A stretch of 64,000 bases of DNA from assembly GCF_003033885.1 (NCBI RefSeq), contig NZ_CP024081.1:204232-268231 (forward strand). Direction: 5' to 3'. The DNA comes from Pseudomonas rhizophila. GTDB lineage: Bacteria > Pseudomonadota > Gammaproteobacteria > Pseudomonadales > Pseudomonadaceae. Below, one piece after another: positions 1 to 9,092 of this stretch; position 1 is the stretch's first letter; each line of letters begins with the position of its first letter. A program made the translations under genes and the position numbers. Under the pieces are notes generated by a model. The model was given only the letters and a program-made list of their open reading frames with translations, was not told the origin of the DNA and did no database searches.

Positions 1-1170
1 GATGCTCTTGATGTAGCGGGTCTCGGCGATGGCTGGGTGTACCGGATGGTCCGGTCCCTGGCCCCCGCGTTCGAGCAGCTGGATGTTGCGGTCCAGGTGC
101 CGGGCGCTGGTCAGCAGGATGTTTTGCAGGTCGTCTTCGGGCAGGTGCATCGAGCACGAAGCGCTGACCAGGATGCCATCCTTGCTGAGCAGGCGCATGG
201 CCTGTTCGTTGAGGCGGCGATAGGCGCCTTCACCGTTTTTCAGGTCTTTCTTGCGCTTGATGAACGCTGGCGGGTCGGCAACGATGACGTCGAAACGCTC
301 TTCACTGGCCTTGAGTTCTTTCAGGGCTTCGAACACGTCGCCTTCAATGCAGGTCAGCTTTTCGGCAAAGCCATTCAACGCCGCGTTGCGCTCTACGCCA
401 TCGAGGGCGAAGGCCGAGGCGTCGACGCAGAATACTTCGCTGGCACCGAACGCCGCGGCCTGCACGCCCCAACCGCCGATGTAGCTGAACAGATCCAGTA
501 CGCGCTTGCCTTTGGCATACGGCGCCAGGCGTGCGCGGTTCATGCGGTGGTCGTAGAACCAGCCGGTTTTCTGACCTGCCATGACTGGAGCTTCGAACTT
601 CACGCCGTTCTCTTCCAGGGCGACCCACTCCGGTACGAGGCCGAACACTGTCTCGACGTAGCGGTTCAGGCCTTCGGCATCGCGGGCGGCGGAATCGTTC
701 TTGAACAGGATGCCGCTGGGCTTGAGCACCTGGGTCAGGGCGGCGATCACGTCGTCCTTGTGGGCTTCCATGGTGGCCGAGGCGATCTGCACCACCAGGA
801 TGTCGCCGAAACGGTCGACTACAAGGCCAGGCAGCAGGTCGGAGTCGCCGTAGACCAGGCGATAGAACGGCTTGTCGAACAAGCGCTCACGCAACGACAG
901 CGCCACGTTGAGACGATGCACCAGCAGGGATTTGTCCAGCGGCAGCTTCACGTCACGGGACAGCAGGCGGGCGCAGATCAGGTTGTTGGGGCTCATCGCG
1001 ACGATGCCCAACGGCTTGCCGCCAGCGGCTTCGAGGATGGCCTGGTCGCCGGCCTTGAAGCCGTGCAGCGGGGTAGCGGCTACATCGATTTCGTTGCTGT
1101 AGACCCACAGATGGCCGGCGCGCAGGCGACGGTCGGCGTTGGCTTTGAGGCGCAGGCTGGGCAGGGACAT
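1..1170 (-). CDS. rlmI: 23S rRNA m5C1962 methyltransferase RlmI, 3' end cut by window edge
   Basis: Class I SAM-dependent methyltransferase that makes m5C1962 in 23S rRNA. The reading frame starts at an ATG whose first base is 1170 (MSLPSLRLKANADRRLR) and stays open for 390 codons to the left edge. The family is about 396-398 residues, so only the last few residues and the stop are missing. An N-terminal PUA-like region (about residues 1-70) is followed by the methyltransferase fold: motif I with Asp226 (DLFSYIGGWG), the DPPAF motif from Asp299, and a late SCS motif holding the likely catalytic Cys. It is divergent from the HDOD gene, with 139 bp between them. The large plus-strand frame over the same bases is a high-GC shadow. 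Confidence 0.93.
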   Translation of the reverse strand, partial: MSLPSLRLKANADRRLRAGHLWVYSNEIDVAATPLHGFKAGDQAILEAAGGKPLGIVAMSPNNLICARLLSRDVKLPLDKSLLVHRLNVALSLRERLFDKPFYRLVYGDSDLLPGLVVDRFGDILVVQIASATMEAHKDDVIAALTQVLKPSGILFKNDSAARDAEGLNRYVETVFGLVPEWVALEENGVKFEAPVMAGQKTGWFYDHRMNRARLAPYAKGKRVLDLFSYIGGWGVQAAAFGASEVFCVDASAFALDGVERNAALNGFAEKLTCIEGDVFEALKELKASEERFDVIVADPPAFIKRKKDLKNGEGAYRRLNEQAMRLLSKDGILVSASCSMHLPEDDLQNILLTSARHLDRNIQLLERGGQGPDHPVHPAIAETRYIKSI

Positions 1171-1309
1171 GACGTCGCTCCGGAAAAAAGAGCGGGAGTA
1201 TAGCGTGTTGCGGCCTGTGCGGGGCTTGTGATGGACATGTGGCGCGATTTGCCCGACGGTGTATCGGATCCATCTTTAAGGGTTAGAATCGCCGCCTGAC
1301 CCAGAGTGT

Positions 1310-2185
1310 ATGCCCATGTCCCAAGAGCTTTCCGCCGAACAGATCCAACAGTCCCTGCAAGGCATCAGTGTGCCGCCCCAGCCGCAGATCATGGTGGATC
1401 TGCAGATGGAGCAGTACATGCCTGATCCGGACCTGGAGACCATTGCCAAGCTGATCTCCCATGACCCGGGCCTCTCGGGTGCCTTGCTCAAGATCGTCAA
1501 TTCGCCGTACTACGGCCTGCGCAACAAGATCACTTCGATCCAGCGCGCGGTGAACCTGCTGGGCAGCCGTTCGATCATCAACCTGATCAACGCGCAGTCG
1601 ATCAAGGGCGAGCTGCACGATGATGCCATCGTCACCCTCAATCGCTTCTGGGATACGGCCCAGGACGTGGCGATGACCTGCCTGACCCTGGCCAAGCGCG
1701 TCGGTCTGGAAAACGGTGATGAAGCCTACGCCTTGGGGCTGTTCCATGATTGCGGCGTGCCGTTGATGCTCAAGCAGTTCCCCAACTACATGAGTGTGCT
1801 GGAGCAGGCCTACGCCAATGCCAGCGCCGAGTGCCGGGTGGTGGACACCGAGAACCGCGAATTCAACACCAACCATGCGGTGGTCGGGTACTACACTTCC
1901 AAATCCTGGCGCCTGCCGGACCATGTCAGCCAGGCCATCGCCAACCATCACAACGCCCTGGCGATTTTCAGCGATGAGACGTCACGCAACAACAGTCAGC
2001 TGAAAAACCTGCTGGCGATCCTGAAAATGTCCGAAAACATCTGCTCATCGCACCGGGTCCTGGGCAATCAGCCGGTCGATCATGAGTGGGCCTGTGTCGG
2101 CGCTCTGGTGCTCGATTACATCGGTTTGTCGGAATACGATTTCCAGACCCAGAAGCAGGAAATTCGCGACCTCGCCACGCGCTAA
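1310..2185 (+). CDS. HDOD-domain signalling protein
   Basis: A 291-residue protein made essentially of one HDOD domain (about residues 20-215), a degenerate HD-type fold without phosphohydrolase metal ligands that usually acts as a protein-interaction module in signalling. Typical segments are visible: an early SHDPGLSGALLKIVNSPYY block, then AVNLLGSR, and an FHDCG/ANHH-like pair further on. The start could be 1310 or the in-frame ATG at 1316. A TAGAAT hexamer at 1284-1289 is a plausible -10 box. It lies 45 bp upstream of mutM on the same strand. No output domain is present, so its partner cannot be named. Confidence 0.85.
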   Translation: MPMSQELSAEQIQQSLQGISVPPQPQIMVDLQMEQYMPDPDLETIAKLISHDPGLSGALLKIVNSPYYGLRNKITSIQRAVNLLGSRSIINLINAQSIKGELHDDAIVTLNRFWDTAQDVAMTCLTLAKRVGLENGDEAYALGLFHDCGVPLMLKQFPNYMSVLEQAYANASAECRVVDTENREFNTNHAVVGYYTSKSWRLPDHVSQAIANHHNALAIFSDETSRNNSQLKNLLAILKMSENICSSHRVLGNQPVDHEWACVGALVLDYIGLSEYDFQTQKQEIRDLATR

Positions 2186-2230
2186 GCATCGAAAACCAGC
2201 ACCAGGCCTTCGCCTTATTCGAGAACCCCC

Positions 2231-3043
2231 ATGCCAGAACTGCCGGAAGTCGAAACCACCCGCCGCGGAATTGCGCCCCACCTGGAAGGGCAGCGTGTCA
2301 GCCGTGTGGTCGTACGCGACCGGCGCTTGCGCTGGCCGATCCCCGAAGACCTTGATGTGCGACTGTCGGGTCAGCGGATAGTGCTGGTGGAGCGGCGGGC
2401 CAAGTACCTGCTGATCAACGCCGAAGTTGGCACCTTGATCAGCCACTTGGGCATGTCCGGTAACCTGCGCTTGGTGGAAGTCGGCATGCCTGCCGCCAAA
2501 CATGAGCATGTGGACATCGAACTGGAATCCGGCCTGGCCTTGCGCTACACCGACCCGCGCCGCTTCGGGGCGATGCTCTGGAGCCTCGACCCGCTCAACC
2601 ACGAATTGCTGATTCGCCTCGGGCCGGAACCGTTGACCGATCTATTCGATGGCGAGCGTCTGTTCCAGCTTTCCCGAGGACGCTCCATGGCGGTCAAGCC
2701 GTTCATCATGGATAACGCGGTGGTGGTGGGGGTGGGCAATATCTATGCGACCGAAGCGCTGTTCGCCGCCGGGATCGACCCACGCCGCGAAGCCGGGGGC
2801 ATTTCCCGGGCGCGCTATCTGAAACTGGCGATCGAGATCAAACGCATCCTTGCCCATGCCATCGAGCGCGGCGGTACGACGCTACGTGATTTCATCGGGG
2901 GAGACGGCCAGCCGGGTTACTTCCAGCAGGAACTCTTCGTGTATGGCCGGGGCGGCGAGTCATGTAAGGTCTGCGGTACGGGGCTGCGGGAGATTCGCCT
3001 GGGCCAGCGCGCCAGCGTCTGGTGCCCACGCTGTCAGAGCTGA
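2231..3043 (+). CDS. mutM: Formamidopyrimidine-DNA glycosylase (Fpg/MutM)
   Basis: Bifunctional base-excision repair enzyme that removes 8-oxoguanine and formamidopyrimidines and nicks the abasic site. At 270 residues it has the family's normal length. After the start Met come Pro2 and Glu3 (PELPEVET), the catalytic N-terminus used for Schiff-base chemistry. The conserved Lys of the RRAKYLL segment follows near residue 58, then the H2TH region. A C-terminal zinc finger has Cys245, Cys248, Cys265 and Cys268. All key residues are present. It sits downstream of the HDOD gene and may be co-transcribed with it. Confidence 0.98.
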   Translation: MPELPEVETTRRGIAPHLEGQRVSRVVVRDRRLRWPIPEDLDVRLSGQRIVLVERRAKYLLINAEVGTLISHLGMSGNLRLVEVGMPAAKHEHVDIELESGLALRYTDPRRFGAMLWSLDPLNHELLIRLGPEPLTDLFDGERLFQLSRGRSMAVKPFIMDNAVVVGVGNIYATEALFAAGIDPRREAGGISRARYLKLAIEIKRILAHAIERGGTTLRDFIGGDGQPGYFQQELFVYGRGGESCKVCGTGLREIRLGQRASVWCPRCQS

Positions 3044-3105
3044 TCCGTCCTGCGGTCTATAGTCTTATAGTCAGTTGTCATACTGCCTAGCCGAAGGATC
3101 GCCCG

Positions 3106-3423
3106 ATGAATCTGCTCCGACCTGTCGTTCTCGCGCTGCTGTTGTGTCTCGGTTTGCCTGCCCAGGCGAACAGCGGCAGCGGCGACCCGCGCTACACCAT
3201 CCAGAATCCGCCGGCCTACGCCATGATCGGCGACCTGCTGATCGCCCGTCCGCTGCTGCTCGCCGCCACCGTGATCGGTGCCGGGGCATTTGTGGTGTCG
3301 TTACCCTTTACGGCGTTGGGCGGTGGCGTCGGCGATGCGGGGAAGGCGTTGGTGGTGGACCCGGCGAAGGCGACGTTTGTGCGGTGCCTGGGGTGTGTTG
3401 GGGAGGGGTTTGAGCAGGAGTGA
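3106..3423 (+). CDS. Small exported or inner-membrane protein, function unknown
   Basis: A 105-residue protein with a clear N-terminal signal peptide ([21 protein letters not shown], probable cleavage after AQA). One further hydrophobic stretch follows at about residues 47-72, which includes Gly/Ala-rich membrane-like sequence. Two cysteines lie close together near the C-terminus (CLGC). Similar short Pseudomonas proteins are sometimes labelled multidrug transporter, but nothing here supports transport: there is only one likely membrane span after the signal. An AAGGATCG motif lies just upstream of the ATG as a ribosome site. It ends convergent to the ferredoxin gene with a REP pair between them. 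I do not recognise a function. Confidence 0.72.
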   Translation: MNLLRPVVLALLLCLGLPAQANSGSGDPRYTIQNPPAYAMIGDLLIARPLLLAATVIGAGAFVVSLPFTALGGGVGDAGKALVVDPAKATFVRCLGCVGEGFEQE

Positions 3424-3440
3424 TGTCGCTGTGGCTGCTG

Positions 3441-3544
3441 GCCTCATCGCGAGCAGGCTCGCTCCCACAAGGGATTTTGCTTAAGACATGAATGGTGTCG
3501 CCACCACAGAACCCTGTGGGAGCGAGCCTGCTCGCGATGAGGCC
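3441..3544. repeat. Inverted REP pair (REPIN) between convergent genes
   Basis: Two copies of the fluorescens-group REP face each other. The left copy (3441-3473) reads GCGAGCAGGCTCGCTCCCAC and the right copy (3512-3544) reads its reverse complement. The whole unit can fold into a long cruciform or RNA hairpin. It lies between the plus-strand small exported protein and the minus-strand ferredoxin. Confidence 0.93.
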
Positions 3545-3571
3545 GGCACAGGCCCTACAGAACTACCTGGC

Positions 3572-4487
<916 letters not shown>

Positions 4488-4554
4488 CTACTCGGTCGGC
4501 CAAGTCGGCTGTAAGGTAAGTAAGCACTATAGACAGTGCGAATAATCCGCCAAC

Positions 4555-6150
4555 TCATGGGTTTTTCAAGCGATCGGCCAGGGATGTGGCCAATTGTGCC
4601 GTCAGCCCATACACCGATAATTGCGGATTGGCGCCAATGCTGGTGGGGAACAGCGAGCCGTCATGGATGGAAAGATTACTCAATTGATGATGTCGCCCAA
4701 GGCTGTCGGTGACGGCGCTTTTCGGATCTTCGCCCATGGCGCAACCACCCATCACATGGGCGCTGCCCAGGCGCGTGCGGTACAAGGCCAGGTCCAGGCC
4801 GTCGATCAGCGTACGGGCCTGGGCCAGGTTTTTCACGTAACGGGCGTCACTGTGCATTGGCATGACCGCCCTGGCGCCGCCGGCAAACTGAATCTCGGCC
4901 ATGCTGTGAAACGCCCGGCGCAAGCCGTCCCAGGCATAAGGAGACACCGCATAGTCGAGCACAGGTGTGCCGTCGCTGCGCAACTGAACGTTGCCGCCGC
5001 TGCTGTCGGGGTGAAAACCATCGCGCAACAGCGCCAGCATGGCGTGGGTGTGGGGCAGTTGCGCCATATGCTCGGCGTTCTCGCTGCCAAACCCGCCCAG
5101 TAGCGCGGCGGCGAGGGCCGGGTGCAGGGGCGGAACTTCCAGTTTGTAGGACATCTTGCCTGTGGCGCCGTCCTGCCACTGGAAATGATCTGAATAAATC
5201 GATTGTGGTGCGCCGTAGAACGGATTGATTACCTCGTCGAATTGACCGGCCGACATGTTTACCAAGTGCAGGAAGGTGCGTTTACCCAGGCGTCCGTGCG
5301 GGTCGGGCGCTTCGGAGCGCAACAGCAAGGCCGGGCTGTTGATGCTGCCGCCGGCCAGTACGTAGTGCCGCGCCTTGACCGTGACGTGCCGTCCTGTCGG
5401 TGCCACACAACGTTCGTCCATGGCCAGGCATTCGAGGCCGACAACCGCAGCGTTTTTGATCATCAGCCGTTCGGCCCGTGCCAGGTAAAGCAGCGCGCCA
5501 CCCTTGTCCAGCGTGGCCGGAATGGTGGTGACCAGCATCGACTGCTTGGCGTTGGTCGGGCAGCCCATGCCGCAATAGCCCAGGTTCCAGCAACCGCGCA
5601 CATTGCGCGGGATGACGTGCCAGCTATAGCCCAGTTGTTCACAGCCTTTGCGGATCACGTCGTTGTTGGCATTGGGCGGAACCTGCCAGGGCGCCACCCC
5701 AAGGCGCTGTTCCATTTTTTCGAACCAGGGCGCCATTTCCGCGGGGCTGTGGCCCTTGACGTTGTGCTCGGTGGCCCAGTGATCCAGGGTCTGATCGGGC
5801 GTGCGGAAACAGGAGGTCCAGTTGATCAATGTCGTGCCACCCACCGCGCGCCCCTGAAGAATGGTGATGGCGCCGTCCTTGCTCATGCGTCCGAGGCCTT
5901 CCTGGTAAAGGCTGGTGTAGGCCTGGTCCTCGAGCAGCTTGAAGTCATGGCTGGTCTTGAGGGGGCCCTCCTCGATCAACACCACCTTGTAGCCGGCGGC
6001 GCTGAGAATTTCTGCCGTGGTGCCCCCGCCGGCGCCGCTGCCGATGATCGCAACGTCCGCTTCCAGGGTCAGGTCCTGGGTCAACTGCGCACCGTTGTAG
6101 GTGGTCCAGCCGCGGGCAAGACCTTCGCGGAAGGGGTCGAGTACGGGCAT
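4555..6150 (-). CDS. laoA: GMC oxidoreductase, long-chain alcohol dehydrogenase LaoA
   Basis: FAD-dependent glucose-methanol-choline family enzyme of 531 residues. The N-terminal Rossmann motif is seen (VAIIGSGAGGGTTAEIL, about residues 34-50), followed by the GMC signature around GRAVGGTTLINWTSCFRTP. The C-terminal catalytic region has GSAHVMGGCAMG and the GANPQLSVYGL segment. Its place next to laoB, laoC and a divergent TetR gene, beside coaD, matches PA0364-PA0367 of P. aeruginosa. That set was described as LaoABCR and oxidises long-chain alcohols from SDS and alkane breakdown. The substrate here is therefore inferred from synteny. It is the last gene of the laoC-laoB-laoA unit and is separated from laoB by a palindromic REP remnant. 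Confidence 0.87.
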   Translation of the reverse strand: MPVLDPFREGLARGWTTYNGAQLTQDLTLEADVAIIGSGAGGGTTAEILSAAGYKVVLIEEGPLKTSHDFKLLEDQAYTSLYQEGLGRMSKDGAITILQGRAVGGTTLINWTSCFRTPDQTLDHWATEHNVKGHSPAEMAPWFEKMEQRLGVAPWQVPPNANNDVIRKGCEQLGYSWHVIPRNVRGCWNLGYCGMGCPTNAKQSMLVTTIPATLDKGGALLYLARAERLMIKNAAVVGLECLAMDERCVAPTGRHVTVKARHYVLAGGSINSPALLLRSEAPDPHGRLGKRTFLHLVNMSAGQFDEVINPFYGAPQSIYSDHFQWQDGATGKMSYKLEVPPLHPALAAALLGGFGSENAEHMAQLPHTHAMLALLRDGFHPDSSGGNVQLRSDGTPVLDYAVSPYAWDGLRRAFHSMAEIQFAGGARAVMPMHSDARYVKNLAQARTLIDGLDLALYRTRLGSAHVMGGCAMGEDPKSAVTDSLGRHHQLSNLSIHDGSLFPTSIGANPQLSVYGLTAQLATSLADRLKNP

Positions 6151-6190
6151 GTTGGTGCTCTCTTATTGTTATGAGTATGTGATGCCCCCT

Positions 6191-6218
6191 TGTGGGAGCG
6201 AGCCTGCTCGCTCCCACA
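6191..6218. repeat. Collapsed REP palindrome inside the lao operon
   Basis: A perfect 12-bp inverted repeat (TGTGGGAGCGAG and its complement) with a 4-nt CCTG loop. It looks like a REP pair whose middle was deleted. It sits in the 85-bp gap between the laoB stop and the laoA start, on the likely shared transcript, where it would form a very stable RNA hairpin. Confidence 0.85.
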
Positions 6219-6235
6219 GGGTTTGGATGTGACTG

Positions 6236-6781
6236 TTAAACCGTTGGCGGTCCCGGGTATCCACAATGCGCCCAGGCCTCGGCCTGGCTGTACCACGCCA
6301 TCATGACCATTTGCAGCAACGAGCTGTGCCCCTGGCGAAGCAGGTCCAGCGAGCTGTTTTCCCACCGACCGAGAAATTTCTGGATGTCATCGACGCTGGC
6401 GTTTTCCCACGAGCCCCAGATTCCGGTCAGTGGCCCACGGGTAACGCCCAGCGTGAGCACGTCGAATAACTGGTGCGTGAGCTTGAGCATGGATGGGGAC
6501 AGATGAGCCAGGGTGGTGTCCAGGCTTTGCAAGGTCGCTTCAGCGGCGCCAGGAAGCTTTTCAGCGACCACGGAGCCGTCCAGCATCACGGGAATGACGG
6601 CGCGCAAAAACGGCAGGTCGTTGTCACGCAAGGCTACAAAACCGCTGGCCGAGCGGCTGGGGCCGCAACCGCTCAGGCTGGCACCCAGCCCGACGGTGAC
6701 CAGGAAGGCGCTGGCGCCGAGGCTGAACTGCAACAGGCCGCGTCGTGAGAGGGCAGGTGTATCGGTCAGGCTTGGATTCAT
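6236..6781 (-). CDS. laoB: Tat-exported lipoprotein partner LaoB
   Basis: A 181-residue small subunit. The N-terminus has a twin-arginine motif (SRRGLLQFS, Arg13-Arg14), a hydrophobic stretch, and a lipobox LSGC with Cys39, so it is predicted to cross by Tat and be lipid-anchored. The rest is helical and resembles small accessory subunits of GMC dehydrogenases (gluconate 2-dehydrogenase subunit 3 type). It lies between laoC and laoA on the same strand. In P. aeruginosa the equivalent gene (PA0365) supports LaoA activity. LaoA itself has no visible signal peptide, so co-export with LaoB is possible but not shown. Confidence 0.78.
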   Translation of the reverse strand: MNPSLTDTPALSRRGLLQFSLGASAFLVTVGLGASLSGCGPSRSASGFVALRDNDLPFLRAVIPVMLDGSVVAEKLPGAAEATLQSLDTTLAHLSPSMLKLTHQLFDVLTLGVTRGPLTGIWGSWENASVDDIQKFLGRWENSSLDLLRQGHSSLLQMVMMAWYSQAEAWAHCGYPGPPTV

Positions 6782-6808
6782 TATTGTTATTACCCGGAAA
6801 GACTGCTG

Positions 6809-8239
6809 CTAACGGACAAACAACTTCTGGATCAGTTTCTGGAGGGGCTTGCCGTATGGTGGATAAATCAGTTTCGCCGCGTTGAACCGCTGTTTGCTCA
6901 GTACGCCCTTGGCCTTGCTGAACGTCAGGAAGCCTTCGTGACCGTGGTAGTGCCCCATCCCCGAGGCGCCAATGCCGCCGAAGGGCAGGTCGTCCTGGGC
7001 GACGTGCAGCAGCGTATCGTTCAGGCAAACGCCACCGGAATGGGTCTCGTTGAGCACGCGATGATGCTCGGCCTTGTTGTAGCCAAAGTAGTAGAGCGCC
7101 AGCGGGCGAGGCCGCTGATTGATGTAGGCAAATGCCTGGTCCAGGTCCTGATAAGGCACGATGGGCAGCAGCGGGCCGAAGATTTCGTCCTGCATGACGG
7201 TCATGTCATCGCTGACGTTGAGCAACAGGCTGTGGGCCATGCGTCGCCCCTGACCTCGATCGAACAACTCGATCAGCAATGCGCCCTTGCTGGTGGCATC
7301 GCTTATGTAGCCGTTGAGTCGCGCCAATTGTCGTTCGTTGATGATCGCGGTGTAGTCCGGATTGTCAGTCAGGGTCGGATAAAACCCGCGAACCGCTTCG
7401 CGATACGCTTCAACGAATTCGCCGACACGGTTCTGTGGCACCAGTACGTAGTCCGGTGCGACACAGGTTTGTCCGGCATTCAGGGTTTTGCCAAATGCAA
7501 TGCGCTCGGCGGCGTCCTTGAGGGGCACGTCCGCGGATACGATGGCGGGCGATTTGCCTCCCAGTTCGAGCGTGACCGGGGTCAGGTTCTCGGCGGCGGC
7601 GCGCATCACGTGCTTGCCAATGCTGGTGGCGCCGGTGAACAGCAAGTGGTCGAAGGGCAACCTGGAAAACGCCATGCCGACCTCAGCCTCGCCGAGCACC
7701 ACGCACACCAGATCCTGAGGGAAAATGCGCGCCAGCAGTTGTTTGAGCAGCAACCCGGTGGCAGGGGTCGATTCGCTCAGCTTGAGCATCACCCTGTTGC
7801 CCGCCGACAATGCCCCCACCAGCGGCCCGATAGCCAGGAACAGCGGGTAGTTCCAAGGCACGATGACCCCGACCACGCCCAGCGGTTGGTACACCACTTT
7901 GGCTGACGCCGGCTGGAAGGCCACGCCTACCTTGCGCCGGGAAGGTTTCATCCAGCCCTTGAGGTATCGGCTGGCGTAATGGATGCCGTGCAGGCTCGGC
8001 ATGAGCTCGGCCAGCAGCGTTTCGTCCGCGCTGCGGTGGCTGAAGTCCTGGCTGATAGCGTCGATCAGTGCTTGTCGCTCGTTGCTCAGTAACTCGCGCA
8101 ACGCCTTGAGCCATTGCCGCCGCTGCTCGGCAGGTGGCATGGGGTGGGCGGCAAAGGCCTGGCGCTGGGTGTCGAAAAGCGCTTGCAGTTCGCCCAGGTG
8201 CTGTTGAGATTCGCGCAGGTAAGCAACGTCGGCAGGCAT
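6809..8239 (-). CDS. laoC: Aldehyde dehydrogenase LaoC (coniferyl-aldehyde dehydrogenase type)
   Basis: NAD(P)-dependent aldehyde dehydrogenase of 476 residues. The cofactor-binding region around VIVPWNYPLFLAIGPL and FTGATSIGKHV is present, as are the general base Glu225 (LELGGK) and the catalytic Cys259 (GQTCVAPDY). Sequences of this type are often named coniferyl aldehyde dehydrogenase, but the neighbourhood argues for oxidation of the fatty aldehyde made by LaoA. The C-terminus is basic and hydrophobic (KPLQKLIQKLFVR), which may favour membrane contact. It is the first gene of the minus-strand lao unit and is divergent from laoR across a 148-bp gap with a palindrome. Confidence 0.88.
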   Translation of the reverse strand: MPADVAYLRESQQHLGELQALFDTQRQAFAAHPMPPAEQRRQWLKALRELLSNERQALIDAISQDFSHRSADETLLAELMPSLHGIHYASRYLKGWMKPSRRKVGVAFQPASAKVVYQPLGVVGVIVPWNYPLFLAIGPLVGALSAGNRVMLKLSESTPATGLLLKQLLARIFPQDLVCVVLGEAEVGMAFSRLPFDHLLFTGATSIGKHVMRAAAENLTPVTLELGGKSPAIVSADVPLKDAAERIAFGKTLNAGQTCVAPDYVLVPQNRVGEFVEAYREAVRGFYPTLTDNPDYTAIINERQLARLNGYISDATSKGALLIELFDRGQGRRMAHSLLLNVSDDMTVMQDEIFGPLLPIVPYQDLDQAFAYINQRPRPLALYYFGYNKAEHHRVLNETHSGGVCLNDTLLHVAQDDLPFGGIGASGMGHYHGHEGFLTFSKAKGVLSKQRFNAAKLIYPPYGKPLQKLIQKLFVR

Positions 8240-8269
8240 GGGCGGGCACCGATAGTATTAGAGTGAGTG

Positions 8270-8295
8270 TTTTCTAGAGCTTGTGCTCTAAAAAG
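8270..8295. promoter_or_regulatory. Candidate TetR-type operator between laoC and laoR
   Basis: A palindrome, TAGAGC-TTGT-GCTCTA (8275-8290), extends by TTT and AAA on the outer sides with one mismatch on each arm. It lies in the laoC/laoR divergent gap, 31 bases upstream of the laoC start. TetR-family repressors commonly bind such symmetric sites in the gap beside their own gene, so this is the best LaoR operator candidate. Confidence 0.55.
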
Positions 8296-8387
8296 TCAAC
8301 CGACATCCGTGACGCCTTTGGGTTTGTCCCGTGACCGATAGGTCGTAAGATGCCGTTCAATGCTTTCGTCGAATTAAAGCTCAAGCC

Positions 8388-9059
8388 ATGGCCATACGAA
8401 TAAAAACCAGCGAGCGCATCGTGCAGAACAGCCTTGAGCTGTTCAATCAGCAGGGTGAGCGCAGCGTCAGCACCAACCATATCGCCGCCCACATGGACAT
8501 GTCCCCGGGCAATCTCTACTACCACTTCCCCAACAAGCAGGCGATCATCGCCGTATTGTTCAGTGAATACGAAAACCTGGTGGACAGTTTCCTGCGTCCG
8601 CCCCAAGGCCGTGCGGCTACTGTCGAGGACAAGCGTTTCTATCTGCAGGAGTTGCTCTCGGCGATGTGGCGCTACCGCTTCCTGCACCGAGACCTGGAGC
8701 ATCTGCTCGACAGCGACCCGGACCTTGCCGCGCGCTATCGTCGGTTTTCCCAGCGTAGTCTGATTCACGGCACCGCTATCTACGAGGGCTTTGTGGCCGC
8801 CGGTATCCTGAAAATGGACCGGGTGCAAATCGAGTCTCTCACCCTCAATGCCTGGATCATCCTCACGTCCTGGGTTCGTTTCCTCTGCACCACACGGGAA
8901 AACTCCAACCATTTGAGCGAGCAGGCCATCAAGCGTGGGGTCTATCAAGTGCTGGTGCTGGAGGCCGGTTTCGTGACTGAGCAGGCCCGCGAAGCGGTGG
9001 ATGCGCTGTTCAAGGAGTTCTATGTCCCCCTGGCCCAGACCCTGGAAGAAGGGGCGTAA
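8388..9059 (+). CDS. laoR: TetR-family repressor LaoR
   Basis: A 223-residue one-component regulator. The N-terminal helix-turn-helix covers about residues 10-55 with the recognition segment MSPGNLYYHFPNK, and the remainder is a helical ligand-binding domain. It is divergent from laoC, and the same arrangement (PA0367) controls the lao genes in P. aeruginosa. The likely effector is a long-chain alcohol, aldehyde or acyl derivative, but nothing in the sequence fixes it. Its HTH closely resembles that of PhaD at 58658-59278 (shared SPGNLYYHF). The sulfurtransferase gene follows after 33 bp and may be co-transcribed. Confidence 0.85.
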   Translation: MAIRIKTSERIVQNSLELFNQQGERSVSTNHIAAHMDMSPGNLYYHFPNKQAIIAVLFSEYENLVDSFLRPPQGRAATVEDKRFYLQELLSAMWRYRFLHRDLEHLLDSDPDLAARYRRFSQRSLIHGTAIYEGFVAAGILKMDRVQIESLTLNAWIILTSWVRFLCTTRENSNHLSEQAIKRGVYQVLVLEAGFVTEQAREAVDALFKEFYVPLAQTLEEGA

Positions 9060-9092
9060 GATTCAAATTCGATCGAGCCACAGGAGCCCGTT

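Noticed and set aside
37..1203. 388-codon plus-strand frame opposite rlmI
   Set aside because: It is the high-GC shadow of rlmI, which carries clear methyltransferase motifs on the minus strand.
3441..3544. CRISPR array made of the REP copies
   Set aside because: Copies occur as inverted pairs, not as regularly spaced direct repeats, and no cas genes are present.
6809..8239. Coniferyl alcohol or lignin-monomer pathway
   Set aside because: The aldehyde dehydrogenase resembles coniferyl-aldehyde enzymes, but no ferulate or vanillin genes are nearby, and synteny points to LaoC.
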